14,028 bases of DNA from CALZFJ01 sp051878575 (GTDB lineage Bacteria > Bacteroidota > Bacteroidia > Bacteroidales > Muribaculaceae). Of this stretch, positions 5,593 to 11,629 are shown piece by piece. Where the stretch lies: NCBI GenBank assembly GCA_051878575.1, contig JBJEKJ010000028.1, positions 1-14,028 on the forward strand. The letters are read 5' to 3'. The notes under the pieces are model-generated. The model was not told the origin of the DNA, did no database searches, and saw nothing but the letters and a program-made list of their open reading frames with translations. The position numbers and the translations under genes are program-made. How positions within the stretch are numbered: the stretch's first letter is position 1; the number at the start of each line of letters is the position of its first letter.

Positions 5593-6858
5593 ATGGAAAG
5601 GAAGGATTTTGAGATAATGGCTCCCGTGGGGTCCTATGAGTCGTTGTTCGCCGCCATTCAGGGCGGTGCCGATGCCATATATTTCGGCATCGAGGGACTG
5701 AACATGCGCGCAAAGTCGTCAAACAATTTCACTATCGACGATCTGCACAAGATTGCGCAATGCTGCCACGATAACGGCTTGAAAAGCTACCTCACAGTGA
5801 ACACCGTGGTGTTCGACAACGACCTAGAGCTAATGCGAAGCATCGTCAATGCGGCAAAAGAGGCCCGGATTTCGGCTATCATCGCCTCCGACATGGCCAC
5901 GATTCTCTACGCCCGCTCCATCGACGTGGAGGTGCACATTTCCACTCAGGTGAACGTGTCGAACAGCGAGGCAGTGCGATTCTACTCGCAGTTTGCCGAC
6001 GTGATGGTGCTCGCCCGCGAGGTCGACCTTGAGCAAGTTCACAAAATCCACCAAACGATTATCGACGACAACATCCGCGGCCCTCATGGCGAGCTCGTGC
6101 GCATTGAGATGTTCTGTCACGGCGCCTTGTGCATGGCTATCTCGGGCAAATGCTACCTCAGCCTGCATGAGACGGGAGCCTCGGCCAACAGAGGTGCCTG
6201 CCGGCAGATATGCCGCCGCAGCTACACCGTGCGCGACCGCGACACCGGCGATGAGCTCGACATCGAAAACCAGTATATCATGTCGCCAAAGGACCTGAAG
6301 ACAATACATTTCATGAACAAGATGATCGACGCCGGCGTGAGGGTGTTCAAAATCGAGGGACGCGCCCGCGGACCGGAGTATGTGCGCACAGCCGTGAGCT
6401 GCTACAACGAGGCTATCAACGCTTGTCTCGACGGATCGTTCTCCGAAGATAAAATCGCCAACTGGGACGAGCGCCTCGCTCGAATCTTCAACCGCGGTTT
6501 CTGGAACGGCTACTACCTCGGGCAACGGCTCGGTGAATGGACCTCGAAATACGGCTCCTCGGCAACGCGCGTGAAAGTGTATGCGGCAAAGGGCATCAGA
6601 TACTTCTCAAATATCGGAGTGGCCGAATTCCAAATGGAAGCCGGAGAGCTGAACGTGGGCGACGAGATTATTATCACCGGACCGACGACCGGCGCCATCC
6701 CAATGACGGTCGACGAGATACGCGTAGACCTGAAACCTGTGGAACGAACCGTGAAAGGCGAACGCTTCTCAATAAAAGTAGCCGAGAAAATACGCCCCAG
6801 CGACAAGCTATATCTGTGGCAGCCCGTAGAGGTGGTCAAATCACGCACAATCCGATGA
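5593..6858 (+). CDS. Peptidase U32 family protein, probably TrhP-like tRNA U34 hydroxylation factor
   Basis: A 421-residue member of the family named peptidase U32 or collagenase-like. Characterised bacterial members are mostly RNA or quinone hydroxylation factors (TrhP/YegQ for tRNA wobble uridine, RlhA for 23S rRNA, UbiU/UbiV for ubiquinone) rather than proteases. The N-terminus ELMAPVGS-like motif (here EIMAPVGSYESLFAAI, 7-22) opens a TIM-type barrel. The family signature EMFCHGALCMAISGKC (172-187) contributes Cys180 and Cys187, and NRGACRQICRRSY (199-211) adds Cys203 and Cys207; such cysteines bind an iron-sulfur cluster in UbiU/UbiV. FKIEGRARGPEYV (252-264) is also typical. A C-terminal beta domain (about 325-415) ends in DKLYLWQPVEVV. 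Length and architecture fit TrhP better than the short UbiU/UbiV or larger RlhA types, but the exact substrate is inference. It is complete, and the next open frame begins 10 nt after its stop. Confidence 0.85.
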   Translation: MERKDFEIMAPVGSYESLFAAIQGGADAIYFGIEGLNMRAKSSNNFTIDDLHKIAQCCHDNGLKSYLTVNTVVFDNDLELMRSIVNAAKEARISAIIASDMATILYARSIDVEVHISTQVNVSNSEAVRFYSQFADVMVLAREVDLEQVHKIHQTIIDDNIRGPHGELVRIEMFCHGALCMAISGKCYLSLHETGASANRGACRQICRRSYTVRDRDTGDELDIENQYIMSPKDLKTIHFMNKMIDAGVRVFKIEGRARGPEYVRTAVSCYNEAINACLDGSFSEDKIANWDERLARIFNRGFWNGYYLGQRLGEWTSKYGSSATRVKVYAAKGIRYFSNIGVAEFQMEAGELNVGDEIIITGPTTGAIPMTVDEIRVDLKPVERTVKGERFSIKVAEKIRPSDKLYLWQPVEVVKSRTIR

Positions 6859-6868
6859 TTGCTCATTC

Positions 6869-7222
6869 GTGTGGCTCAACGTGCTGCACATGACCATAGG
6901 CGGCGTGATGGGTGCCGCACTCTACTCCACCGGAATGCGCTACTACATGAGCGACAACATAGCCCGCTACGCACAGCACATCGACTCCGTGCGCTTCACC
7001 ATGTCGCCATTCGACTTCGGCGAGTGGATGGAGAGATTCATCGAGAGCATGCTTATGGTGAGCGTGAAGCAAATCTACGGATGGGTGCTCTACGCCTGCA
7101 TTTTCATCACGCTGCCGTTCCTGCTCTACGACCGCCCCTACGTGCGCCGCACCCTGCGTCGCATACCGAGTTGGCGCGACGTCGGACGCCGCATCACAGC
7201 CCCCTTCCGTCACCGCCCCTGA
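6869..7222 (+). pseudogene. Orphan C-terminal fragment of an MFS-type transporter (two TM segments)
   Basis: A 117-residue frame with a GTG as the earliest start (6869) or an ATG at 6890; in-frame codons upstream are open only back to a TAG at 6827, inside the U32 gene. It contains one hydrophobic helix (about residues 2-22, WLNVLHMTIGGVMGAALYS), a roughly 40-residue amphipathic extramembrane loop, a second helix (about 68-87, QIYGWVLYACIFITLPFLLY) and a basic cytoplasmic tail. This helix-loop-helix with an xLKQIYGW-like entry and Arg-rich tail resembles the last two membrane spans of Bacteroidetes multidrug-type MFS permeases. The expected 350 or more N-terminal residues are absent, and the frame begins right after the U32 stop. 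Codon use matches the neighbours, so loss would be recent. It could instead be an intact small 2-TM protein; the MFS assignment is from residue pattern only. Confidence 0.5.
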
Positions 7223-7247
7223 CGGCGGCGATTCCTCGGGTGAGGGG

Positions 7248-9884
7248 CTACTCGCTGCGGCCTGTGATGATTTTCTTGATTTCGTGTAGCTTGTTGAGAG
7301 CCTCCATCGGGGTGAGATTGTTGATGTCGGCATGCAGTATCTCGTCGCGCACCTGGCACAGCACGGGGTCGTCGAGCTGGAAGAACGAGAGCTGCACGCC
7401 GCCATCGGCTCCTGAGGGAGCCACCGATGGCGTGGTCTTGCTGTCGCCGCGGTTGTTGGCCTCGAGCTGCCTCAGCACCTCGCCGGCACGCTTCACTATC
7501 GATGGCGGCATTCCTGCGATTTTCGCCACATGGATGCCGAAACTGTGCTCGCTGCCACCCTTCACGAGCTTGCGCACGAACACCACCTTGCCGTTGATTT
7601 CCTTCACCGACACGTTGTAGTTGGCAATGCGCTTGTAGGTCTTCTCCATCTCGTTCAGCTCATGGTAGTGGGTGGCAAAGAGTGTCTTGGCATGCGCCTT
7701 GCCGTTCTCATGGATATACTCCACTATCGACCATGCTATGGAAATTCCGTCGTAGGTGCTCGTGCCGCGGCCGAGCTCGTCGAAAAGTATCAGGCTGCGC
7801 TCGCTGATGTTGTTCAGAATCGAAGCCGCCTCGGTCATCTCCACCATAAATGTCGATTCGCCGAGCGAGATGTTGTCGCTTGCGCCCACTCGTGTGAAAA
7901 TCTTGTCCACTATGCCTATTCTCGCGCTCTCAGCGGGCACGAAACACCCAATCTGGGCCAACAGCACGATTAGGGCCGTCTGGCGCAGCAGGGCCGATTT
8001 TCCGGCCATATTCGGGCCGGTGATCATGATTATCTGTTGGTCGTCGTTGCCGAGTCTGATGCTGTTTGACACATATCGCTCACCGAGCGGCAACTCGCGC
8101 TCTATCACCGGATGCCGGCCCTCCACGATGTCGATGTCGAGCGAGTCGTCGAGCACCGGGCGGTTGTATTTGTTGTCGATGGCAGCCTTTGTGAACGAGC
8201 ACAGGCAGTCGAGCCGCGCCACAAGGTTGGAATCGAGCTGAATGGCAGGGATATACTCGCTCACCGCATTCACGAGCTCGTTGAAAAGCATGGTCTCGAT
8301 GCTCAATATGCGCTCCTCGGCTCCGAGAATCTTCTCCTCATAGTCTTTCAGCTCCTGCGTCACATAGCGCTCGGCGCTCACAAGCGTCTGCTTGCGGGTC
8401 CACTCGGGCGGGACCTTATCCTTGTGGGTGTTGCGCACCTCGATGTAGTATCCGAACACATTGTTGTAGCCTATTTTCAGACTCGGAATACCTGTGCGCT
8501 CGCTCTCGCGCTGCTGCATCTGCATCAGGTAGTCCTTGCTTGAGTAGGAGATGTGGCGCAGGTCGTCGAGCTCGTCATTCACCCCGTCGCGAATCACATT
8601 GCCGCGGTTGGTGGCGCTGGGAGCGTCGGGGTTGATCTCGCGCTCAATGCGGTCGCGGATTATGGCACACGGATTGAGCTGCTCGCCAATGCGGCGCAGC
8701 ACGTCGTTGTCGGAGTTGGAGCAATAAGCCTTTATCGGCTCCACGGCGGCAAGCGCGTTCTTCAGCTGAACGAGCTCACGCGGTGTGATGCGCCCCACGG
8801 CAACCTTCGAGATCAAGCGCTCGAGGTCGCCAATCATCTCAAGCTGTCGTGTCAGCAAGTCGCGCCCATCGGTGTCGCGGAAGAAGTGCTCCACCACATC
8901 GAGGCGGCTGTTGATTTGCGCCACGTCCTTCAGCGGGAAAAGAATCCACCGGCGCAGCAGGCGGGCGCCCATAGGCGAGAGCGTGCGGTCGATCACCGAG
9001 AGCAGGCTCTTGCCGTCGTCGCACATTGAGGCGAGCAGCTCGAGATTGCGCACCGTGAACTTATCGAGGCGCACATATCGCTCCTCCTCTATGCGCGAGA
9101 GCGTGGTAATGTGGCCTATGTGGGTGTGCTGGGTGATATCGAGATAGCAGAGTATGGCCCCCGACGCCACTATCGCACTGTGCATGCCGGCTATGCCGAA
9201 ACCCTTAAGGTTTCGCGTCTCGAAGTGCTTAAGCAGGCGGTCGGTGGCAGCCTCCTCGGTGAAAATCCAGTCCTCAAGCTCGAAAGTGAGATATTTGGCA
9301 GTAAACGTCTCGTTGAAATGCTGGCGATAGCTGCGCTCTATGAGCACCTCCTTTGGCGAGAAATTTCCCAAGAGCTTGTCGACGTAGTCGGTAGTGCCCT
9401 CGGCGGTGAGATACTCGCCCGTGCTGATGTCGAGAAACGCCACCCCGCACATCTTTTTCCCAAAGTGCACCGCAGCAAGGAAATTGTTCTCGCGGTGATT
9501 CAGAATATTGTCGTTGATCGACACGCCGGGCGTCACAAGCTCGGTGATTCCGCGCTTCACGAGCTTTTTGGTCAGCTTAGGGTCCTCAAGCTGCTCGCAA
9601 ATCGCCACGCGCTTCCCCGCACGCACGAGCTTTGGCAAATAGGTGTCCAAGGCGTGATGCGGGAACCCGGCAAGCGGCACATATTGCGACTGCCCGTTGG
9701 CGCGGCGGGTGAGCGTGATGCCCAGAATCTCCGACGCCGACACGGCATCGTCGGCAAAAGTCTCGTAGAAGTCGCCCACACGAAACAGCAACACCGCATC
9801 GGGATGCTTTGCTTTCATCTCGAAGTATTGCTTCATGAGCGGGGTCTCAACAATTTCCTTTGCCATCGCGTGTAATTTTGCCAT
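7248..9884 (-). CDS. mutS: DNA mismatch repair protein MutS
   Basis: Recognises base mismatches and small loops and, with MutL, starts strand-specific repair. All domains of a MutS1 are present in 878 residues. The mismatch-binding domain opens TPLMKQYFEMKAKHPDAVLL and carries the intercalating Phe-x-Glu in DFYETF (Phe39, Glu41). Connector, lever and clamp regions follow. The ABC-type ATPase shows Walker A GPNMAGKS (623-630), a signature region with SLGESTFMVEM, Walker B LILFDE (698-703) and the H-loop FATHYHE (about 736-742). QLSFF (831-835) fits the beta sliding-clamp-binding pentapeptide, inside a Pro/Gly-rich linker before the C-terminal helices. A second ATG at 9866 (MAKEIVETP) gives an 872-residue protein that aligns better with relatives' N-termini; both starts lie after the -7 box. 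It is monocistronic here and convergent with the transporter fragment. Confidence 0.97.
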   Translation of the reverse strand: MAKLHAMAKEIVETPLMKQYFEMKAKHPDAVLLFRVGDFYETFADDAVSASEILGITLTRRANGQSQYVPLAGFPHHALDTYLPKLVRAGKRVAICEQLEDPKLTKKLVKRGITELVTPGVSINDNILNHRENNFLAAVHFGKKMCGVAFLDISTGEYLTAEGTTDYVDKLLGNFSPKEVLIERSYRQHFNETFTAKYLTFELEDWIFTEEAATDRLLKHFETRNLKGFGIAGMHSAIVASGAILCYLDITQHTHIGHITTLSRIEEERYVRLDKFTVRNLELLASMCDDGKSLLSVIDRTLSPMGARLLRRWILFPLKDVAQINSRLDVVEHFFRDTDGRDLLTRQLEMIGDLERLISKVAVGRITPRELVQLKNALAAVEPIKAYCSNSDNDVLRRIGEQLNPCAIIRDRIEREINPDAPSATNRGNVIRDGVNDELDDLRHISYSSKDYLMQMQQRESERTGIPSLKIGYNNVFGYYIEVRNTHKDKVPPEWTRKQTLVSAERYVTQELKDYEEKILGAEERILSIETMLFNELVNAVSEYIPAIQLDSNLVARLDCLCSFTKAAIDNKYNRPVLDDSLDIDIVEGRHPVIERELPLGERYVSNSIRLGNDDQQIIMITGPNMAGKSALLRQTALIVLLAQIGCFVPAESARIGIVDKIFTRVGASDNISLGESTFMVEMTEAASILNNISERSLILFDELGRGTSTYDGISIAWSIVEYIHENGKAHAKTLFATHYHELNEMEKTYKRIANYNVSVKEINGKVVFVRKLVKGGSEHSFGIHVAKIAGMPPSIVKRAGEVLRQLEANNRGDSKTTPSVAPSGADGGVQLSFFQLDDPVLCQVRDEILHADINNLTPMEALNKLHEIKKIITGRSE

Positions 9885-9918
9885 AAAATCGCCCCGACAA
9901 TGCCGGGCATAATCTTGA

Positions 9919-9926
9919 CAAAATTA
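9919..9926 (-). promoter_or_regulatory. Possible -7 box for mutS
   Basis: On the minus strand TAATTTTG matches TAnnTTTG. A TTA, not TTG, lies 19 nt upstream (9946-9948), so the -33 element is imperfect. Transcription would start near 9912, upstream of both candidate ATG codons (9884 and 9866). Confidence 0.5.
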
Positions 9927-10115
9927 CAAAAATTTCCCGCAAAACTAATGCCGAACGCAAAATTTCTTTCGCCCCACACCACATTTGCCCTTGTTTTTTG
10001 CAGCTCGGCACAATATTATGAGCCACGCTCTGCCACATATCGCCATGAATAGCGATTGAGCCTCATGTGCATCTCGGGACGAGATTGCGGCATGTCGTTA
10101 TCGATATTATTGAAT

Positions 10116-10151
10116 AAAAATGCCCTTGCTGAAGGCTTTGTCAGCAAGGGC
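10116..10151 (-). terminator. Rho-independent terminator downstream of the exported-protein gene
   Basis: Perfect 11-bp stem GCCCTTGCTGA/TCAGCAAGGGC (arms 10122-10132 and 10141-10151) with an 8-nt loop. On the minus strand it is followed by A and five T, as expected for termination of the gene ending at 10257. It insulates mutS from that gene. Confidence 0.85.
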
Positions 10152-10209
10152 TTCTACTATAAGGATTTCTATTAGCACTATATGTCTTTGTCGTTATGGA
10201 ATCAGGCCT

Positions 10210-10235
10210 CTACGCGGGCCTTAGAGCCGGCGTAG
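10210..10235. other. GC-rich hairpin in the 3' untranslated region
   Basis: CTACGC and GCGTAG pair over 6 bp; a single G-G mismatch and an inner GGC/GCC continue the stem around the loop CTTAGA. It lies 22 nt past the exported-protein stop codon and well before the terminator. A second tiny palindrome GCGCCGAGGCGC follows at about 10237-10248. Neither has a T-run. Confidence 0.5.
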
Positions 10236-10256
10236 CGCGCCGAGGCGCACAAATGG

Positions 10257-10802
10257 CTATTTCTTCTTTTTGAAGAGGCCTTTTCCCTTCTTCAGCAGGC
10301 CGTCGGCTTTGTCTTTGGCTTTATCCGTGAGGCTTGACTTGGGGTCTTTCACCGCATCTTTCGCACTTCCCGAGCCGGCCGACGATCCGCCGCTGCCGCT
10401 CGACTTGCCCATAGTGGCCTTCTCCTGGTCGTCGGTCATCACAAAGAAATCGAACTTTGAATATTTGTCGGTGACCTTCATCGTCTGCACTTTCTTGTCT
10501 TTTACCACTTTCAGCGTGGGGTCGATTGTGAGTTCCACATGGCCGAACTTAGTGCTCGGATCCATTTCAAGATATATATCGAAAGATTCCTTGTTGCCCT
10601 TCTTCACATAATTCTTCATGAGCATCGTGGCATCGCTCTTGGAGTCGGAATCGTAGTAGAACTTCTTTGCCTCGCGGTCGATCCAATATTGCGGGCCATA
10701 CGACTCATCATTCGCATAGAACGTGACGAGGCGTTCCTCCTTTGCCGAAGCCGGGACCATCATGCCTACAGATAGCAGAATCATTAAAATCGTTTTCTTC
10801 AT
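10257..10802 (-). CDS. Exported protein of unknown function with lysine-rich C-terminal tail
   Basis: 181 residues that I do not recognise as a named family. Residues 1-20 are a clean signal peptide (MKKTILMILL..., cleavage after ASA). Residues 21-130 form a small, mainly beta-type domain with many aromatic residues (for example YGPQYWIDREAKKFYY, 36-50). Residues 131-148 are a Gly/Ser linker, and the last 33 are dominated by lysine, ending in LLKKGKGLFKKKK. Once exported, such a tail could bind lipopolysaccharide, peptidoglycan or nucleic acid, but that is inference. The gene stands alone: it has two repeated -7 boxes upstream, a 3' hairpin and its own terminator. The periplasm is the most likely location because no lipobox cysteine is present. 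Confidence 0.8.
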   Translation of the reverse strand: MKKTILMILLSVGMMVPASAKEERLVTFYANDESYGPQYWIDREAKKFYYDSDSKSDATMLMKNYVKKGNKESFDIYLEMDPSTKFGHVELTIDPTLKVVKDKKVQTMKVTDKYSKFDFFVMTDDQEKATMGKSSGSGGSSAGSGSAKDAVKDPKSSLTDKAKDKADGLLKKGKGLFKKKK

Positions 10803-10848
10803 TTCTATTATGTTTTTAAGTTACAAAATGGATGCCTAACATCACGAT

Positions 10849-10883
10849 AGGCGCAGCCTGTCTTATGCAAAGATAGCGCAAGC
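10849..10883 (-). repeat. 35-bp perfect direct repeat, unit 1
   Basis: This 35-mer, running from AGGCGCAGCC to AGCGCAAGC, is repeated without a mismatch at 10923-10957. It contains the proximal -7 box. The same sequence with six changes is present at 5388-5420 upstream of pyrH. Confidence 0.9.
10868..10875 (-). promoter_or_regulatory. -7 box, proximal repeat copy, for the exported-protein gene
   Basis: On the minus strand TATCTTTG matches TAnnTTTG. A TTG lies 23 nt upstream, longer than ideal. Expected start near 10861, giving a leader of about 59 nt that begins with the conserved GCATAAGACAGGCTGCGCCT segment of the repeat. Confidence 0.5.
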
Positions 10884-10922
10884 CGAGAGCATTATCGCCA
10901 AGCTCGCTTGAGCGTATTGCCG

Positions 10923-10957
10923 AGGCGCAGCCTGTCTTATGCAAAGATAGCGCAAGC
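10923..10957 (-). repeat. 35-bp perfect direct repeat, unit 2
   Basis: Second perfect copy, 74 bp from unit 1. The 39-bp spacer between the units is also related to the spacer of the pyrH copy, so the whole double unit (10866-10955) is the homologue of 5331-5420. Confidence 0.9.
10942..10949 (-). promoter_or_regulatory. -7 box, distal repeat copy, for the exported-protein gene
   Basis: Identical TATCTTTG in the second 35-bp repeat copy, 74 bp upstream of the proximal one. No TTG occurs at the -33 distance here, so it may be weak or depend on an activator. Confidence 0.35.
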
Positions 10958-10987
10958 GGCTATTTATGACGTCACGATTCCACAAAG

Positions 10988-11013
10988 AATGTGTATCAAA
11001 ATTGCAACACATT
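10988..11013. repeat. Inverted repeat, possible operator
   Basis: Perfect 7-bp arms AATGTGT (10988-10994) and ACACATT (11007-11013) around a 12-nt AT-rich centre. A third AATGTGT half occurs at 11052-11058. The arrangement fits a dimeric regulator site between the divergent genes, but no regulator is assigned. Confidence 0.5.
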
Positions 11014-11024
11014 GCGATTCACGG

Positions 11025-11055
11025 CATTATTTTTATGCTCAAGGGAAAAATAATG
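11025..11055. repeat. Inverted repeat with 10-bp AT-rich arms
   Basis: Perfect arms CATTATTTTT (11025-11034) and AAAAATAATG (11046-11055) with an 11-nt loop. It ends about 32 nt before the GNAT -7 box, overlapping where -33 and upstream activator contacts would begin. It could be an operator or an AT-rich UP-like element; the weak stem argues against a terminator. Confidence 0.5.
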
Positions 11056-11087
11056 TGTACATGTGGCATAGGTTGTCCGAAAAGCCG

Positions 11088-11095
11088 TATCTTTG
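11088..11095 (+). promoter_or_regulatory. Possible -7 box for the GNAT acetyltransferase gene
   Basis: TATCTTTG matches TAnnTTTG, 24 nt before the ATG at 11120. No TTG is found 19-21 nt upstream, so the promoter may rely on an activator; the inverted repeats just upstream are candidates. Confidence 0.5.
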
Positions 11096-11119
11096 TGGCA
11101 TACATCCACCCATATACTC

Positions 11120-11608
11120 ATGATAAGGAAAGCCACAATACACGACTTGCCGCGCATGATGCGGCTCTTCGAAGACGCCAAAGGCATCATGCGGCGAAGC
11201 GGTAACCTGCTCCAATGGACCGGAGGATACCCCTCCGAACAACTAATCGGTGAGGAGATTGCCGCAGGCAACAGCTATGTGTACGTCGACGACGCCTCAC
11301 AGCAGGTAGTGGGAACATTTGCCTTTATCCTGACCGGCGAACCCACCTACGCACGCATCGACGGTGGGCAATGGCTCGACAATGAGCGCCCCTACGGTGT
11401 GATTCATCGCTTGGCGAGCACCCCCACATCGCATGGAGTGGCGCTGAGCGTGTTCGACTGGTGCTTTGAGCGCTGCCACAACTTGCGGGCCGATACCCAT
11501 CGCGACAACGGCATAATGCAGCATCTACTGAAGAAAGGCGGCTTCACCTATTGCGGCATCATATATCTTGCCAACGGCGACGAGCGTCTGGCTTATCAAC
11601 GGATTTAG
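11120..11608 (+). CDS. GNAT-family N-acetyltransferase
   Basis: A 162-residue cytosolic protein of the Gcn5-related fold, expected to move an acetyl group from acetyl-CoA to an amine; the substrate is not predictable. It opens MIRKATIHDLPRMMRLFEDA, the usual first strand and helix. The central strands include YVYVDDASQQVVGTFAFIL (53-71), the position-equivalent of the acetyl-CoA motif is VIHRLASTPTSHGVALSVFDW (94-114, a degenerate R/Q-x-x-G-x-G/A loop), and LRADTHRDNGIMQHLLKKGGF (122-142) is the characteristic last strand-helix leading into the CGIIYL strand. I use the ATG at 11120 because a longer frame starting at 11093 would begin inside the -7 box. The stop lies 21 nt from that of the convergent AraC-type gene. 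Confidence 0.88.
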   Translation: MIRKATIHDLPRMMRLFEDAKGIMRRSGNLLQWTGGYPSEQLIGEEIAAGNSYVYVDDASQQVVGTFAFILTGEPTYARIDGGQWLDNERPYGVIHRLASTPTSHGVALSVFDWCFERCHNLRADTHRDNGIMQHLLKKGGFTYCGIIYLANGDERLAYQRI

Positions 11609-11629
11609 CGCCACTCCCCCCCGACGCCC

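Larger units (their letters stand above)
9885..10256. other. Intergenic region between mutS and the lysine-tailed exported protein gene
   Basis: 372 bp without a gene I can support. It contains the mutS promoter area (about 9915-9950), an unremarkable stretch (about 9950-10110), a strong minus-strand terminator (10116-10151) and a GC-rich hairpin close to the exported-protein stop codon (10210-10235). I checked by eye for tRNA-like cloverleafs and found none. Confidence 0.6.
10803..11119. other. Divergent intergenic region between exported-protein and GNAT genes
   Basis: 317 bp without a credible gene. The left half carries the two promoter-bearing 35-bp repeats. The right half is AT-rich and carries two inverted repeats (10988-11013 and 11025-11055) and a plus-strand -7 box (11088-11095). 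Confidence 0.7.

Noticed and set aside
5830..6525. 231-codon minus-strand open frame antisense to the U32 gene
   Set aside because: The opposite strand carries intact U32 motifs. The Val/His/Ala-rich composition marks it as a shadow.
7223..7247. Possible terminator between the transporter fragment and mutS (GCCCCT...AGGGGC)
   Set aside because: Only six paired bases over a roughly 20-nt loop, with no T-run on either strand. Not enough to call.
6859..7620. 253-codon plus-strand open frame spanning the transporter fragment and the 3' end of mutS
   Set aside because: It starts from TTG, is rich in Arg/His, and runs across two better-supported features in other frames.
9111..9875. 254-codon plus-strand open frame antisense to mutS
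   Set aside because: mutS is unambiguous on the other strand. This frame shows no family motif and has shadow-frame composition.
10967..10974. Palindrome TGACGTCA
   Set aside because: An isolated 8-bp palindrome with no second copy or clear position relative to a promoter. Chance is sufficient.
11093..11119. Upstream start giving a 171-residue GNAT protein
   Set aside because: The codon falls within the -7 box TATCTTTG (11088-11095). The ATG at 11120 begins the normal GNAT N-terminus.
11614..11622. Run of seven C between the convergent GNAT and AraC-type stop codons
   Set aside because: A homopolymer of this length can slip, but it lies outside both coding sequences and promoters, so phase variation is unlikely.
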